From the NCBI RefSeq assembly GCF_963583255.1, contig NC_084819.1, positions 17,329,616 to 17,393,615 on the forward strand: a stretch of 64,000 bases of DNA, written 5' to 3'. The translations under genes and the position numbers were made by a program. This document shows, in pieces, positions 11,481-24,150 of this stretch. Source of the stretch: Pyrus communis. Its lineage: Eukaryota > Streptophyta > Magnoliopsida > Rosales > Rosaceae. The notes under the pieces were generated by a model that saw only the letters and a list, made by a program, of their open reading frames with translations, made no database searches and was not told the origin of the DNA. Position 1 is the stretch's first letter. Every line of letters begins with the position of its first letter.

Positions 11481-12557
11481 TTAAATTCTGATTGATTTTT
11501 TTTGTTAATCTCTTAGTATCGGGATTCTGAAACTCGGAAACGTCGACGGCTCTCTCAGCAATTTGTATGGTGCGGCTTGGCTGACGAAACTACCCTCGGT
11601 GTTTCCATGTATTACCGATCTCGCCCTTCCATACTTACCCTTCCCGCTTGACCGTGAGGAACTCTAGGATTCCCTACCAACGAAACTTCCACGCACCTGC
11701 ATGTGGACCTCTTTTTTGGAGTCGTTCAATTTTCGTTTTTTTTTGTTTTTGTTTTTGTGGTAAAGAGCAAATTTGAGTTGGATTTTCTATTTTATCATGA
11801 AAATAAAAGTTGGAGATTTTTATTTTAATTTTTAAAGAAAGTAAATTTCTTGACATGGATCATGAAGTTTTTTTATTTTTTATTTTTTTTAAGGGTAAGT
11901 TTAGGGAGCATGGTTATCCCATTTCAGGATTAGAGTATATTACAAGTCTTTTTGAGGACTTATAGGGAAGGTTTTAGTCTTTTTATTTTTTTTATTTTTA
12001 CAGATCATCCATCAAAAAAGATTGTCAGCATCAAACTTGCACATAAATTTTGATTTAGGAAAGAGAACGATTATTATTAATTCACATGTCCTGGTTAGCT
12101 AAATGAATCGTGAAGTTATCACATCGTTTAATTTGTCATTTGTAAATCATTCGGCTTGTCACATCGTGAAAGGTTAGGAGAGTTGCCTTGCCTTGCGGGT
12201 CTAGTCTTGCCTTCATTAATTACAATAATAGAAAGATGGCCAGTTTCCATATACTTCTATTTCTTCCTATTTTGTACAGTCATAGTTAAGTTACGTTAAC
12301 ATTTTATATTAATTTTTTTATTGAGATAATAAGATAAAAAGCAATAATAATACAAAATGTTGATGTGACTTAACCATGATCGTACAAAAAAGAAGGAATG
12401 AAAATACATGGGAACTGGGAGGGCAGAGAAACCAGATCTTAGAAAGATTTGTGTGATGTATGATGACATGACACAAGTTACTAGCATTCTGTAGTGTTCT
12501 CGTTGATGCGACGAGTAACTCATCTGTCTAAGTAAGCTTATCTTCTTTTCTTTTTAA

Positions 12558-12821
12558 AGTGCCAAATACCCCCTTAACTATCACAAAATTGTCAATTATT
12601 TTCTAAATTAGTAGAAAGCTGCCAATTATCCCCTGCCGTTTGATTTTAGAGAATTTTATCTAAATTGCCATTCAGTGGTGTTATGTGAGAGACATGTAAT
12701 ATAGTTTCGGGGACAAACATGAAATTGAACTCAGAAAAACAGTAAGATTCAAGAGAATTTCATCCAAATAATTCGAGAGAAATGAGTAATTGACATTCTT
12801 GTGATAGTTCGAGGTAGCACT
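12558..12821. repeat. MITE with TIRs around an AACTATCAC core
   Basis: 264 bp. The left end reads AGTGCC, then TTAACTATCACAAAATTGTC. The right end, in reverse complement, reads AGTGCTACCTCGAACTATCAC and then AAGAATGTCAATTA. TIRs are imperfect and about 35 bp long. No target duplication could be assigned. Confidence 0.6.
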
Positions 12822-13378
12822 AGCTAGATGTTATGTCACCATAAGACATATCACGTTGGTATTGTTTGGATACAACAATTAATAAATAGCATTTCTTCCC
12901 AATAATGTGAGTAACATCATCTAGCAGAAGTAATTTAAAGCATATCTAATGGGAGCTTTATAACCTAAATAAATTGATAATCTTGAGTTAAAATTGAAAG
13001 AAGAAAAAAAAAAAAAAAAAAACCTTCTAGCCCAACAAAATTTGCTTTGTCAAATTAAAGGTTAGGCACCTTGGGTTGCCAAACTAACCTCCGATTCTTG
13101 CCCAACATAGATATGGTCTTAGATTTTGAAAATCCTTATGCCTAGCTTTGTCTCATTTAACTTTTAACCAAAAAAATCTTAATTATTGGTTTTAGGATTC
13201 CTCTCGATTAATGGTTAATTAAAAAACCTTAACAAATGATGAACGGATAAACGTTTCACCTAGAAGTCTAGACTAGTAGAAAAGTCGGTCCCTGGCTGTA
13301 TTTATAGGGACGTAAAAGGTGATCGTTTGAAGGGTAGTTGGTTGAGGAGGAGAGATTTTTCAGTGTGACGTGAATACG

Positions 13379-13500
13379 GCATGATACATTACGTGTCATT
13401 ATATAAATGATGAGATATGTGTGTTAAAAAGTTAATAACTTAAAAAATAAAATTTTCCACCACTTATATAAAAACACGTGATATACCACTCATGTTCCGG
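13379..13500. repeat. Short hairpin-forming repeat
   Basis: About 120 bp. The left arm CATTACGTGTCATTATATAA faces a right arm that reads, in reverse complement, TATCACGTGTTTTTATATAA. Probably a small MITE; boundaries are approximate. Confidence 0.45.
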
Positions 13501-13620
13501 TCATAATAAAAAATTTCTCGTTGAGGAGGGTGGGGAGAGAAAGGTTTAGAAGTTGTGGAGTAGGTGCTGATATCTTATAAATTTTGATCACATTTCATGT
13601 CATCTTAAATATAAAGAAAA

Positions 13621-13710
13621 TAAAATTCGAACGATACAGAGATGATTAGTATGGCCCCTGCGTAAAAATGACACGTATAAAGTGAGAAATGGTCGAAATT
13701 TTCTTGTTTA
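13621..13710 (+). pseudogene. U6 (pseudogene): U6 snRNA retropseudogene, 5'-truncated, poly-A tailed
   Basis: The sequence matches plant U6 from about position 21 to the 3' end: AACGATACAGAGATGATTAG, then ATGGCCCCTGCG, then AATGACACG and GAGAAATGGTC, ending AAATTTT. It has several substitutions in positions normally invariant. It is followed by a poly-A run (13710-13721) and bracketed by the 14-bp direct repeat AAATATAAAGAAAA at 13607-13620 and 13719-13732. Truncation, tail and target-site duplication together mark reverse transcription by LINE-type machinery. No U6 promoter elements lie upstream, so it should be silent. Confidence 0.9.
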
Positions 13711-14679
13711 AAAAAAAAAAATATAAAGAAAAAGGGCGCTTTGGAATGTTTGTTGAGGAATGGGGACGATGACCCTCCCTTCAACCAATTATTCATATGT
13801 TAGGACGTTGGATATATATATTGTTGTATTGTGTCAGCTGGAAATATTAATAATAAGAGGAAAAAAGCCTTACAAAAAATTAAAATTCAACAAAAATATC
13901 AGATTCAGATCAAATCGAAAAAGAAATGGCAATAAGTATATACATATATCTATAGAAGATGAAGTCACATACGTGGGTTGAGGACAAACAATGAAACAAA
14001 ATGAACTACTCTTTTTTGGTACTAGGGTTTTTACTCGACTAGTTTCCATGCAATAAGCTTTTGGAATCTCCTCCACATGATAATCGTGTTCCGATCGAGT
14101 ACCCTTGCACACTCAGTTGACTCGACTTAAACGAACTAGGGTTTCGTGTATATGATGAATGCTAGCAACTTTTGTATTTACTTTGTATTTCAACATTTTC
14201 AGCTCTCGTGACTAACATAAATTAATGCTATTAGGAGAAGGAAAGAATTGGAGAACTTGAAATTTTGGAAATGAGAAAGCAGGGAAAGAGAATCGTATCA
14301 ATTTCTCATCTTAGTTATCTAATTCCTATTTTTTATATATATTTTATTATTTTTTAGAAAAAACTCGACGGTAGAAGGAAAATTTTATTGATAACGAAAA
14401 AAAGAGGTACAATTAGTTAGGCTCATAATACAAGAAAGAAGGATAAAAAAATAAATGAAAAATAAGGGGAGACATAAACCTTACCCTTATAGAAATAAAA
14501 ATAACAAAGATACGAAGGAAAGAGGGAGGACATGAAACCTAACCCCTCTAAAGCCTAACCTAAAGGTCTAATCTATTTTTGAGACATACCGATCTAACAC
14601 CTTTTCAATTCTATATGTGTTAACTTAGTGTTCATGGTTTTGATTTTAGGACTTAACTTCTCACTAAACCATGCTGAGT

Positions 14680-14880
14680 GGCACTATCAATCACTTAAAA
14701 CTTGTCATGTGGTAAGCCTTGATTATAATTTTTAACATATATTCATTTTTAAAACTCTCATAATTACTATTCCTCTTAATTAATCTACAACATTGATTCA
14801 TCTAATGACTCATGGTTTTTTCCTCTTTTTATCCCACTCTTTTTTTCTTTCATCTCAAGTTTTTTCCCTTCCCCGGTTTA
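14680..14880 (+). repeat. Dispersed repeat, single-arm copy
   Basis: GTGGCACTATCAATCACTTA through AAAACTCTCATAATTACTAT into CT-rich sequence resembles both arms of the inverted pair at 25634-25795 and 26180-26320. It has the same order of blocks but is diverged. Family unknown. Confidence 0.4.
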
Positions 14881-15595
14881 TTGTTTGTGTCCAGAATATT
14901 TTTACAAATCTTGCACATCTAGGGTCATTTAGCGTCCTAGTTCCAAGGTATTGATATGGCAACTCCACACAACATTTCAACATTTGACTCGCAATCTTTT
15001 TCGAGGAAAACACAGACATACGTAATCTTTACTGAAAAGAAATAAAGACCCTTAACTGAGTAACATATTGGGCACTAGTGAAATAGCAATTTCTCAATGA
15101 TGTTAGTTTTCTTTTGAATGACTAATGAAATCATCTATCTATATATTTTTCATCTTCCATTTGGCCTTGGACTTTTTTCATTGGAAATTATGAACAAAAT
15201 TTCGTTTTAAAATGCTTCATATCAGAGAACTTGCAATTGTTTGCTTCCAATAATATAAAAAATTGGGGGCTTTCCTTTTTGCAGAATTTTTTGAAAAAAA
15301 ACTAGAAACAAAGTGAGGGAAGAAAAGGGAAGAATGACTGTTACCACCGCAAGTGGGAGAGGGAGGGAGGAACCTTTATCATATCATCCGTAAAAGAAGA
15401 CAATAATCTTATTTAAGCAAGCTCACGATCATTTGGATTCATGACATGCAATTTTGTCATCGGTAAATCCGATTTGTAAATTCTCTTCCACATAAAGTGG
15501 ATGACAATCAAATCCGAAAACAACATGAGAACTCTTCCTTTCCAGCACTGCATGCTTCCCATCCCCACAATACTATTGCTCCACGTGGACCCAAC

Positions 15596-15873
15596 TGTCA
15601 ACTACGGAGGAATTGAAGAAACTTAGGGAAGAAGAAAGTAGTGTGAACAGGAGAATTAGAGAGAGTGTGCAATATGATATTGTAATAGATAATGACTTGA
15701 TGAAATTATTACATGTTATATGGTAATAACCCTCATTTTCCTATTACAAAATTACCCTTAGCACTCTTTGCTTATTACAATAATACCTTTAATAGATTTA
15801 ACCAACTCGCAACCAACTAACTTGTTCAACTAATACACTATTGACATTTGCCATATGAACATTACTCCCATTA
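15596..15873 (-). repeat. Copia 3' LTR
   Basis: 278 bp, lying downstream in the element's own orientation. It starts TGTCAAC on the plus strand and ends ACTCCCATTA, next to the polypurine tract. Confidence 0.9.
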
Positions 15874-15957
15874 CTCCCCCCCCCCCCCCCCCTCAACCAT
15901 AGTTGAGGAAACATTGTGAGGCTGTGGTTGAACAAACAAATTGACAATAGAACAAAA

Positions 15958-18900
15958 TCATAATGGAGTAACAGAAGATGCATCACCATGTTTGACAGAT
16001 CCCAAACCAAGATTGTGACGGTGTTTATTGAACACAGGACTATGTAAGCCCTTAGTAAAGACATCTGCAACTTGCTCTTCAGTAGGAATGTACTGGACTA
16101 AAATATCACCATTTTGAACCTTCTCTCGTACAAAATGGTAATCGGTATCAAGATGTTTAATCTTGGATCGAAACACAAGATTAGAGCAGATTGCAAGTGC
16201 AGATAAATTGTCACATTGCAAGCAAGGAGGAGAAGGCAAACATTGATTGAGATCTTTTAGTAAAGACCGAACCCAAAACACATTTGTAGCATAGTGAGCT
16301 AAAGCTTTATACTCTGCCTCGGTTGAACTTTTAGAGACAGTTGATTGTTTCTTATCTTGCCATGATATAGGATTATAACCTAGGAAAATCACATAGCTTG
16401 TAATTGATTTCCTTGTGTTTATATCGGCTGCCCAATCAGAATCAGAATAAGCATTGATGGATAATGCTGCAGACTTGGTATACCTCAACCCATAAGTAAC
16501 TGTCCCTTGCAAATATCGAAGTATCCTATTTACTAAGTGAAAATGAAGATTAGTAGGTTTGGTCATGAATTGGTAGACCATGTTAACAGAATGTGCAATA
16601 TCTGGTCTTGTAAAAGTCAGGTATTGCAAGGCCCCGAATATGCTTCTGTATCGTGTAGGATCGCTAAAAGGAGTACCTTCCGCATCAAGTAATTGAGCAT
16701 GTGGTTTATAAGGTGTGGACGTAGGTTTACACTGATCCATACCTACTTTAAGTAATAACTCATTTGCATACTTCGACTGACTAACAAATAGAGAGCCATC
16801 ATCTTGATACTGAATATGAAGACTGATAGAGTAAGTAAGAGGTCCTAAATCTTTGAGATCAAACACCTCAGCCAAAGTTGTAATCACAGATTGAACTTTT
16901 GAAATTGAGGAACCAATCAAGATGATGTCATCAACATAGAGTAAAAGGATAATAATATCTCTATCATATTCTTTGACAAACAAACTAGTATCAGACAAAG
17001 ATGTTTTGAAACCCAGAGAAGGTAAGTAGCTAGTAAACTTTGAATTCCATGCTCGATGAGCTTGCTTCAAGCCATAAAGAGATTTTACTAACCTGCAAAC
17101 ATGATGGGGATAAGTAGGATCTATAAATCCCTGAGGTTGTGCCATATAAACTCCCTCTTCAAGATCTTCATGCAAAAATACATTCTTAACATCTATTTGT
17201 CTTAATTTCCAACCAAAATGAGTAGCTAGAGCAAGAATTAATCGAACTGTTGTGTGTCGAATTATTGGACTAAATGTCGCAAAATAGTCAAAACCAGGCT
17301 GTTGATTATAGCCCTGAGCCACGAGTCTAGCCTTATATCTCGAAACAAATCCATCTGGGTTTTTTTTAACCTTGAACACCCACTTACTTCCAATAATAGT
17401 CCTATCGGAGGGAACATGAACCAAATACCAAGTACCCTGTTTGTAGAGCATTAAATTCCTCCTGCATAGCTGCCTGTCATTGTGGCTTAGAACTAGCAAC
17501 CTTGAAAGTTTTAGGTTTATCAACATCACACACATCAGCTAAGAAAGAAAATCCTTTAGTAAAGTCATCCAAGGATTGCAAAGAAGCCAATTTAGGTTAG
17601 GAACTAAGATAAGCAGCATAATTTTGTCTTTGAATGACACCAGTTTTCAATCTAGTTTGAATACCTGAAGATCTAGTGCTTGGCACATTGTAAATATGTA
17701 CCTGTGATATAGAAGACTGAGCAATTGGTAAGATGACCTGAAGTTGAGCAAGATCAAGGACATGAAGCAAATGAGGAGTATTAGTGGATGAGGAAAGAGT
17801 AGGACTTGAGAACCTTAATGTTTCAAACTCATGACCAGAAGAGTTAGACATCTGTTGACCTTGTAGATGCCTTATATTGACTGGAGTAGAAGAAGTAGAA
17901 ACATGAGGCACACTTGTAGCTGAGTTTGAAGTGCTAATTGTATGAAGTGAGATGTCAAGTTGAAATTCCCTTGTAGATTGAGAAACTGGTATAGGTACGA
18001 ACACTGATGAAGTATTTGAAGAATCAGTATAATCACTGGTTATATGTCCTGACCTTGGCAAATGAACTTTGTAAGGAAAAACAGACCCATCATATATTAT
18101 ATGCCTCGAAACAATGCATTTTCTATAATGTTTGTCAAAATACACCACACCTTTGTAACCTGGAGAATAGCCCAAGAAAACACATGTCTAAGACCTAGAT
18201 TGCAGTTTATTGGCATTGTAAGGTCTCAACCAATGGTACACTGCAGTGCCAAAGATCTTTAGTGAAGTCAAATCAGGTCGCTTCCCATATAATAAACCAT
18301 ATGGAGAAGATATGGATAAAAACTTACAAGACATACGATTGATAAAAAAAACTGAATGAGCACAACCAAAGTACCAAAATTCTAAAGGAAGACTAGCTGC
18401 AGTGAGTAGGGTAATAACTGTCTCCACAATATGCTTATGCTTTCTCTCAACAATTTCATTTTGCTGAGGAGTATAGGGGCAAGATAACATATGTGTAAGT
18501 CATTTGACAGAAAGAAATTCTTTAAAAGCTTTACTGGTATACTCTCCCCCTCCATCAATTTGTAAACACATCAAAGACTTGCCAAATTGATTCAAAACAA
18601 AGTAGTAAAACTTTGTAAAAATACTATACACATCAGACTTGTTGCACATTGGATATACTCAAGTGTATCTTGTATATTCATCAACAAAGATTACATAATA
18701 TCGATATCCATCTAAAGAATTTACAAGTGATGGTCCCCACACATCAGTGTGAACCTTATCAAAAGGAAACAGACAATGTTCAGTCCTAGATGGAAAAGAC
18801 ATTCTTGACATGTTACCCTGAAGACAAGAAGTACACACACTGTGCTTATCATCTATATTATTTTGAATGCTAGACTACTTAAGCATACAAGATTATATTT

Positions 18901-19400
18901 CATTAGAATGATGCTCCAACCTTTGGTGCCACCTAGTTGACTTCACCATTTGTCCTACCAAAGCAGCTGATCCCATAACTGCAGACTGTACTCTTTTAGT
19001 TTGATTAAGAACTAGAATTTGAAACAGTTCTTTGATACAGGACCTCCCTTGTCTTCTTGCCTTGCACAAAGAAATTATACTCATCACAAATGAACCAACT
19101 CTTGTTATCTGCACAAAGTTGTTTAACAGACAATAAACTTCTTGCAATATGTGGTACATATAGAACATTGTTCAAAATAAGTGAATGATCCTTGGTCTTG
19201 AGAGTAGTGGAGCCAATGCTCTTGATGGACATATTTGCACCATTACCAATTGTGATCTTCTTATTGCCTTCAAAATGAGCAACCTGTGACAAGCTACTGA
19301 CATTTGCAGTCATATGGTGGAAGAAACCTGAATCAACAATCCAAGCATCACTAGGATAGACTTGAGAGGTTTGTTGAGTTGCCATTGCTGTCATGGATGA
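15958..19400 (-). pseudogene. Copia pol remnant: protease, integrase, reverse transcriptase, RNase H
   Basis: Broken into several frames. Reading down the minus strand: a protease site (DAWIVDSG, near 19340); an integrase core with HTDVWGP (near 18750), QIDGGGEY and VERKH; then an open run at 15958-17535 holding the reverse transcriptase (KARLVAQGYNQQPGFDYFA, catalytic LLLYVDDIIL) and RNase H (DSDWAADINTRKS, STEAEYKALA). The integrase has at least two in-frame stops, one where Trp is normal (near 18660) and one near 18500. Further breaks lie at about 17536-17596 and 18176-18187. Not functional. Confidence 0.9.
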
Positions 19401-20701
19401 TGGAGGTGATTGACTCTGATAGGCATAGTTTCGTCTATGATAACACTCAAGTGCAGAATGACATATTTTGCCACAGATTTGACACTTAATCAAATAGCCA
19501 GAAGAAGGACTAGAAGTGTTCATGTGAAAACAATTAGATGTTGTGTGTCCATTTTTATTGCATATATGACATTTAATAACAGTGTGCATCCTTGCTTCAG
19601 TATTACCAGACCAACTTGTATTCATATTCTGCTTAAAACCCCCAGAATTGTAGTTTTAACCTTTGTACCCAATATTGTTCTTATTTGTATAAGAACCCCT
19701 GAAATTTGGCTCATCGAAAGATTTAGAACCTGAACCAAACCTGGAATTAGATGGTGGAGGCTTAGGTCCAGAGTTACCCACAAAACCATAACCAAAATGA
19801 GGTAATGGAATATATGGAGATTGAGAAGAAGAACCAGGGAAGAACTGCTAAGGATACATAGGATAGTCAGGTTGATAGGTAGAAGCATTAGGATTTTGTG
19901 GAGTAAGTTGTGAAGACCCATATAGAATGTGAGTAAGAACACCCCCAGTACTTGTAGGTATATGGCTGTGATTCTGTGGATTAGACGATAAGCCATTGGA
20001 CAAAGAAGACCCTACACCAGACCCTTGTACATATAAAACAGATAAGCTCTGAGATAAAGAATTAATCTCCCATTCAATCTCATTTTCAACCTCAAGTAAT
20101 TGAGCTCTAAATTCCTTCACGGTAAGAGTAGAGTCCTTAGCTAAAATGACAGTTCTAATAATTGCATATTCCTTAGGTAAACTAGCCAAACTAGCAATGA
20201 TTACATCATTATCCGACACAGGTTCTCTAGCAGCAATTAACTGATCCCTAATGTTTTTAATCTTGAGAAGATGCTTGCCAATGGAATCAGCACCTTTCTA
20301 TATGGTATGCAATTCTGTTTTAAGATGATTTAGACTTAGACACATACGCATACCGATTAACAAGATTAAGCTAAGCTTCATTAGCAGTTCTACACCTAAT
20401 AACATATTCCATGGCTTCATCAAACAGAGGCCATATTTATAGACTCCCATTCAAGATATGCATATGTAACTTCCTTAGTAACACCAAGATCAGTAGTAAT
20501 GACAAATTTTAATGGACAAACTATAGTCCCATCAAAATGACCAAACAACTTATACCCTTTGAGCACAGATTGAAACTGAAAAGCCCATTTTGCAACATTA
20601 TCATCTCTCAATTTGATAGTAAGCATACCCAAAAGACCATCGATTTTAACAGTTGAAGAATTCATGATTACTCCACACTTACCAAAATGCACAATTTGCA
20701 A
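19401..20701 (-). pseudogene. Copia gag remnant with two CCHC zinc knuckles
   Basis: The upstream part (20420-20701) has LRDDNVAKWAFQFQSVLKGY, typical of plant Copia gag. It is separated by stops from 19848-20219. The 19420-19625 segment holds two knuckles, CHICNKNGHTTSNC and CQICGKICHSALEC. Stops or frameshifts occur between each open piece. Confidence 0.85.
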
Positions 20702-21176
20702 GAAAATAGGAGATTAAAACTCCAGAACAACTCAGATACAATTCGCATATAACAACACCGGTGTAGAAAGAATGAAACTTTCGTACCCCACAAGAAAGAT
20801 TGATACTTTCCTGAATCAAACAAATAGTGCAACCCAACAATTATATCAACATTTAACTGCTTTAAAATCAAACAATTCCCCCAAAATTATGAAAGAACCC
20901 TAAATCTTGAACAAGATTCACAACATCAAGAATGAACAAAAATGATCGACCAACACGAATTGAACATAAACGAATAACAACAAGTGAATTGATATCACCT
21001 GATATGATCCCCAATATAGAAATCGCAAAACCCCTTCACAATTGATCACCGACTTTAACCGATCGCAGAACCACGACGCTTAGAATCCCACTTCAATTAC
21101 GTAGCACATCCAAAGAAGAACATAGAGTAACGAAAAACACCTTAGGACCGAGAACGGCGACTAGCCATACCGACGA

Positions 21177-21184
21177 TGATACCA
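21177..21184 (-). other. Copia primer-binding site
   Basis: TGGTATCA on the minus strand, complementary to the 3' end of initiator tRNA-Met, directly adjoining the 5' LTR. Confidence 0.8.
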
Positions 21185-21468
21185 TGTTAACTATGGAGGA
21201 ATTGAAGAAACTTAGGGAAGAAGAAAGTAATGCGAACAGGAGAATTAGAGAGAGTATGCAATATGATATTGTATTAGACAATGACTTGATGAAATTATTA
21301 CATCAAGAGGTTATATAGTAATAACCCTCCTTTGCCTATTACAAAATTACCCTTAGCACTCTTTGCTTATTACAATAATACCCTCAATAGATTTAACCAA
21401 CTCTCAACCAACTAACTAATTCAACTAATACACTACTAACATCTGCCATATGGACATTACTCCCATTA
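21185..21468 (-). repeat. Copia 5' LTR
   Basis: 284 bp, matching the other LTR with about 20 substitutions and a 6-bp insertion. Confidence 0.9.
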
Positions 21469-21473
21469 CCAAC

Positions 21474-24150
21474 GTCACCTAATTTAAAGATGTCTTCAAT
21501 TTTGAGCAAAGCCAGTGAGAATTGGGGTTTCTCAGTCTCAATTTACTTGAGAACTGAGCCAATTAATGTCTCATGCCTTGTGACACGTATGGTAGGGTTT
21601 TCTGGAGCTCACCAAGTTACCGATCAAGGCATGGAATATGACTAATTTAATTGAGATCATGTGAGTTTCACTTTGATTCGTTGTTTATTTTCCATCTTCC
21701 GATATAAATACGTTTGTTGTCTTAGTAGAGTCAATTTTTTATTTATTTTGAACATCTCTCATTTCTTAATTACGGTATTTTCATGTTTTGATAAAAGAAA
21801 ATTACAATATTATCATGTTTATATTATCTGTGCCTAAACCGCTTATATGATAATGCCTGACTATGTGAGATACTAATATGATTAGGGCTTTTTTTTTTTT
21901 TTTGGGTGTGGCAGTGGTATAAAAGCTTATTCCAACAAATAAATAAATAAATAAATAGTGTAACAGCCTTCCGATCACGAAATATTACTAATCATGTTGA
22001 TGAATTCGGTAACGAAACATTGGTAATCTCTTATATAGAAAGCCAGAGCTCCAATTTGGGGTCACGGCTTCGACAAAAAGCAATAGGACAAAATTGCCCC
22101 TCAACCAAAAGAATCCATAAGCATCCCAATATAATATATCAAATAATCACGGGTAATTTGGTAATTTGGTCATCATAAAATATAATATAAATATAAGTGG
22201 GAAGAGAGAAAAGAATAAAAAAATGAAAGGATGAGTGAAAGTTGATGATGCTCACGTGAAAGGGAAAGAAAAATATAATAAAAAATAAGAAAAATCATGA
22301 ATGTTGTGTTCAAAACATCTTAAGAGGCGTGTGTAATGCCGATTATAAAAAAGATTTTTCGGACGCAGATAATAATGTGATTAAATAATATTATCTACAC
22401 TATTATCTACACTAAGGGAAAAAGGTGAGTTTAGCCTCACAATGGACTAGCAATAATGTGATTCAATCAGTTGTTTCTTAAATATTATTTTCTTTATAAA
22501 AAAAAAAGGTCTTTCGCACGTGGATATTAATGTAATTAAATTAATTGTCAAATGATTTTTTTTAAACAAACGATATTATCTACACTAAGAGGGAGGAGGT
22601 GGATTTAGCCTCACAATGTGCTAGCAATAATGTGATTCAATCAATTGATTATTAAATATTATTTTCTCTATTCTTGATTTAAATTACATAGAAACTGATT
22701 TTCTTATGTGAATTCAGCTGCTTTAATTGGTTTATGAGGGGTTTCTTCTAGCATCATCTAAAATTATTCATTTACTTCAAATATTTGACTTTTTTTGTTT
22801 GTTAATTTACGCATATAAATGCATTTAAAACGTGTAAGTCCTGCATAGCACACTGTGATTAAAAAAAATCATGAAGGCTAGTCATATGAATGGAGGATAT
22901 ATAGGCGATATATATTTCATGAACTAATACATGATAATTGGTAAATAAAACCAGCGGCCAGCGTCAATTGCCTAGATAGTGTTGGCGAAAAATATAAATT
23001 TTAATATTGTACAGTTCTATGTGCAGTGCGACTGAGTCTAATAATATTCTTCTCTAGATAATTTATTTTATTTTATTTTTTTGTTGGGATAAGTTCTAAG
23101 ATATTATTGTTTCTTAGCATATGAATGTGATCATGGCATTCTACACAAATACCGCCCCCTATAATAAGCTTACAGCGAGAGTGCGTGATGGATTTGGCTT
23201 TTTGTTTACACTTCCATGGGGCCAGAATAAGTGCTATACATTTGTCATCAAAAGACCCAAAAATATCTTGGTCTCCTTCCGAGTTATATCATAAGAAATG
23301 GCAGTACCAACATAAGAGTTTGTGGCTGCTGGCTTAATAAGAGAGTGTTATTCACATATTTATTTTTATTTCTTACATATTTCGTTTAATTTTTGGCCAT
23401 CCAAACAATAAATTAAGGAATATCAATGACTTCATGATAAAATGTGAGAAAAAATGAATATATAATTAACACTATCCTAATCTAAAGCTTAAAGTGAACA
23501 AGATACATTATTCTTGCCCAAAAAGAAACAGGAATAATTAACAGCTGTCGCTCCTGGACAATGCTACCGGCCGAGGTCGGACGTCAAACAAAACAAATCT
23601 GCGCCTGAGAGTTCTGCCACACTGCTTTTCTGCAACAGGAAGCTTCCTTTTTGGGCTTTTAGTTTTTGCAACTGGCGAAGTGCAAAGGCTATTCCTGTTT
23701 TGGCTAAAAAAGTGGTTTTAGGTTTTACATTTTTACTAATTAAAAAAGTGGTTTTAAGTCCACATCGTGGATAACAATAACAAAAAATAACATTATAATT
23801 TTCCAATCCAAATGTCAAATCCTACATGGCATGATATGGAAATACATTAGGAGGGGTTGCTGTCAAATTTGACAGCAGCTTCAAATAATTTTTAATTAAT
23901 TACTAAATCTTTTCTATTAAATTTGTTGCCCTCTCTTGCTCTACCCATCTTCCTGTTGAACCAAGGCCAAGCTCACAAACAGCAATCACAAAGAAAATCT
24001 TTGATTTTCCATCTATCACACACTATGTGGGCCAATTTCGACTAAAAAATCATCGCTTTAGAAAACCCCTAAATTGAAAAACCCTAGTCTCCACCAAATG
24101 TGAATCCAGCACCTCCACAATGCGCCAATGCCTAATCCAACTCACAGAAG
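21474..24150. other. Gene-free AT-rich region
   Basis: Contains a T-run and AAAT microsatellite (21889-21957) and an imperfect tandem duplication (22353-22675, separate entry). The stretch 23870-24150 looks like leader DNA of the CAP-H2-like fragment that follows. No gene recognised. Confidence 0.5.
22353..22675. repeat. Imperfect tandem duplication, two units of about 160 bp
   Basis: Unit 1 starts at 22353 and unit 2 at about 22508. Both contain TATTATCTACACTAAG, TTTAGCCTCACAATG and CTAGCAATAATGTGATTCAA, then AAATATTATTTTCT. Origin unknown. Confidence 0.65.

Larger units (their letters stand above)
11481..15590. other. Gene-free AT-rich region with small repeats
   Basis: About 4.1 kb without a recognisable gene. 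Separate entries cover a MITE (12558-12821), a hairpin (13379-13500), a U6 pseudogene (13621-13710) and a repeat copy near 14680-14880. Poly-A at about 13000-13021. Nothing else supported. Confidence 0.5.
15596..21468 (-). mobile_element. Ty1-Copia LTR retrotransposon, full-length but decayed
   Basis: 5.87 kb on the minus strand. LTRs at 15596-15873 (278 bp) and 21185-21468 (284 bp) differ at about 20 positions plus one 6-bp indel, so the insertion is not recent. A 5-bp target duplication CCAAC lies at 15591-15595 and 21469-21473. The primer-binding site (TGGTATCA, initiator-Met type) abuts the 5' LTR at 21177-21184. A polypurine tract, seen as a 17-C run on the plus strand, lies at 15874-15894. 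Domain order gag, protease, integrase, reverse transcriptase, RNase H is that of Copia. In its own orientation the element starts TA and ends CA rather than the usual TG...CA. Confidence 0.95.

Noticed and set aside
13621..13710. A functional U6 snRNA gene
   Set aside because: The 5' end is missing, conserved bases are changed, no promoter is present, and it has a poly-A tail and target duplication.
15798..16070. 90-aa minus-strand frame over the Copia 3' end
   Set aside because: An alternative frame of the RNase H end, polypurine tract and LTR.
15596..21468. The Copia element as an intact, active retrotransposon
   Set aside because: Gag and integrase are broken by several stops and frameshifts, and the LTRs differ at about 20 positions.
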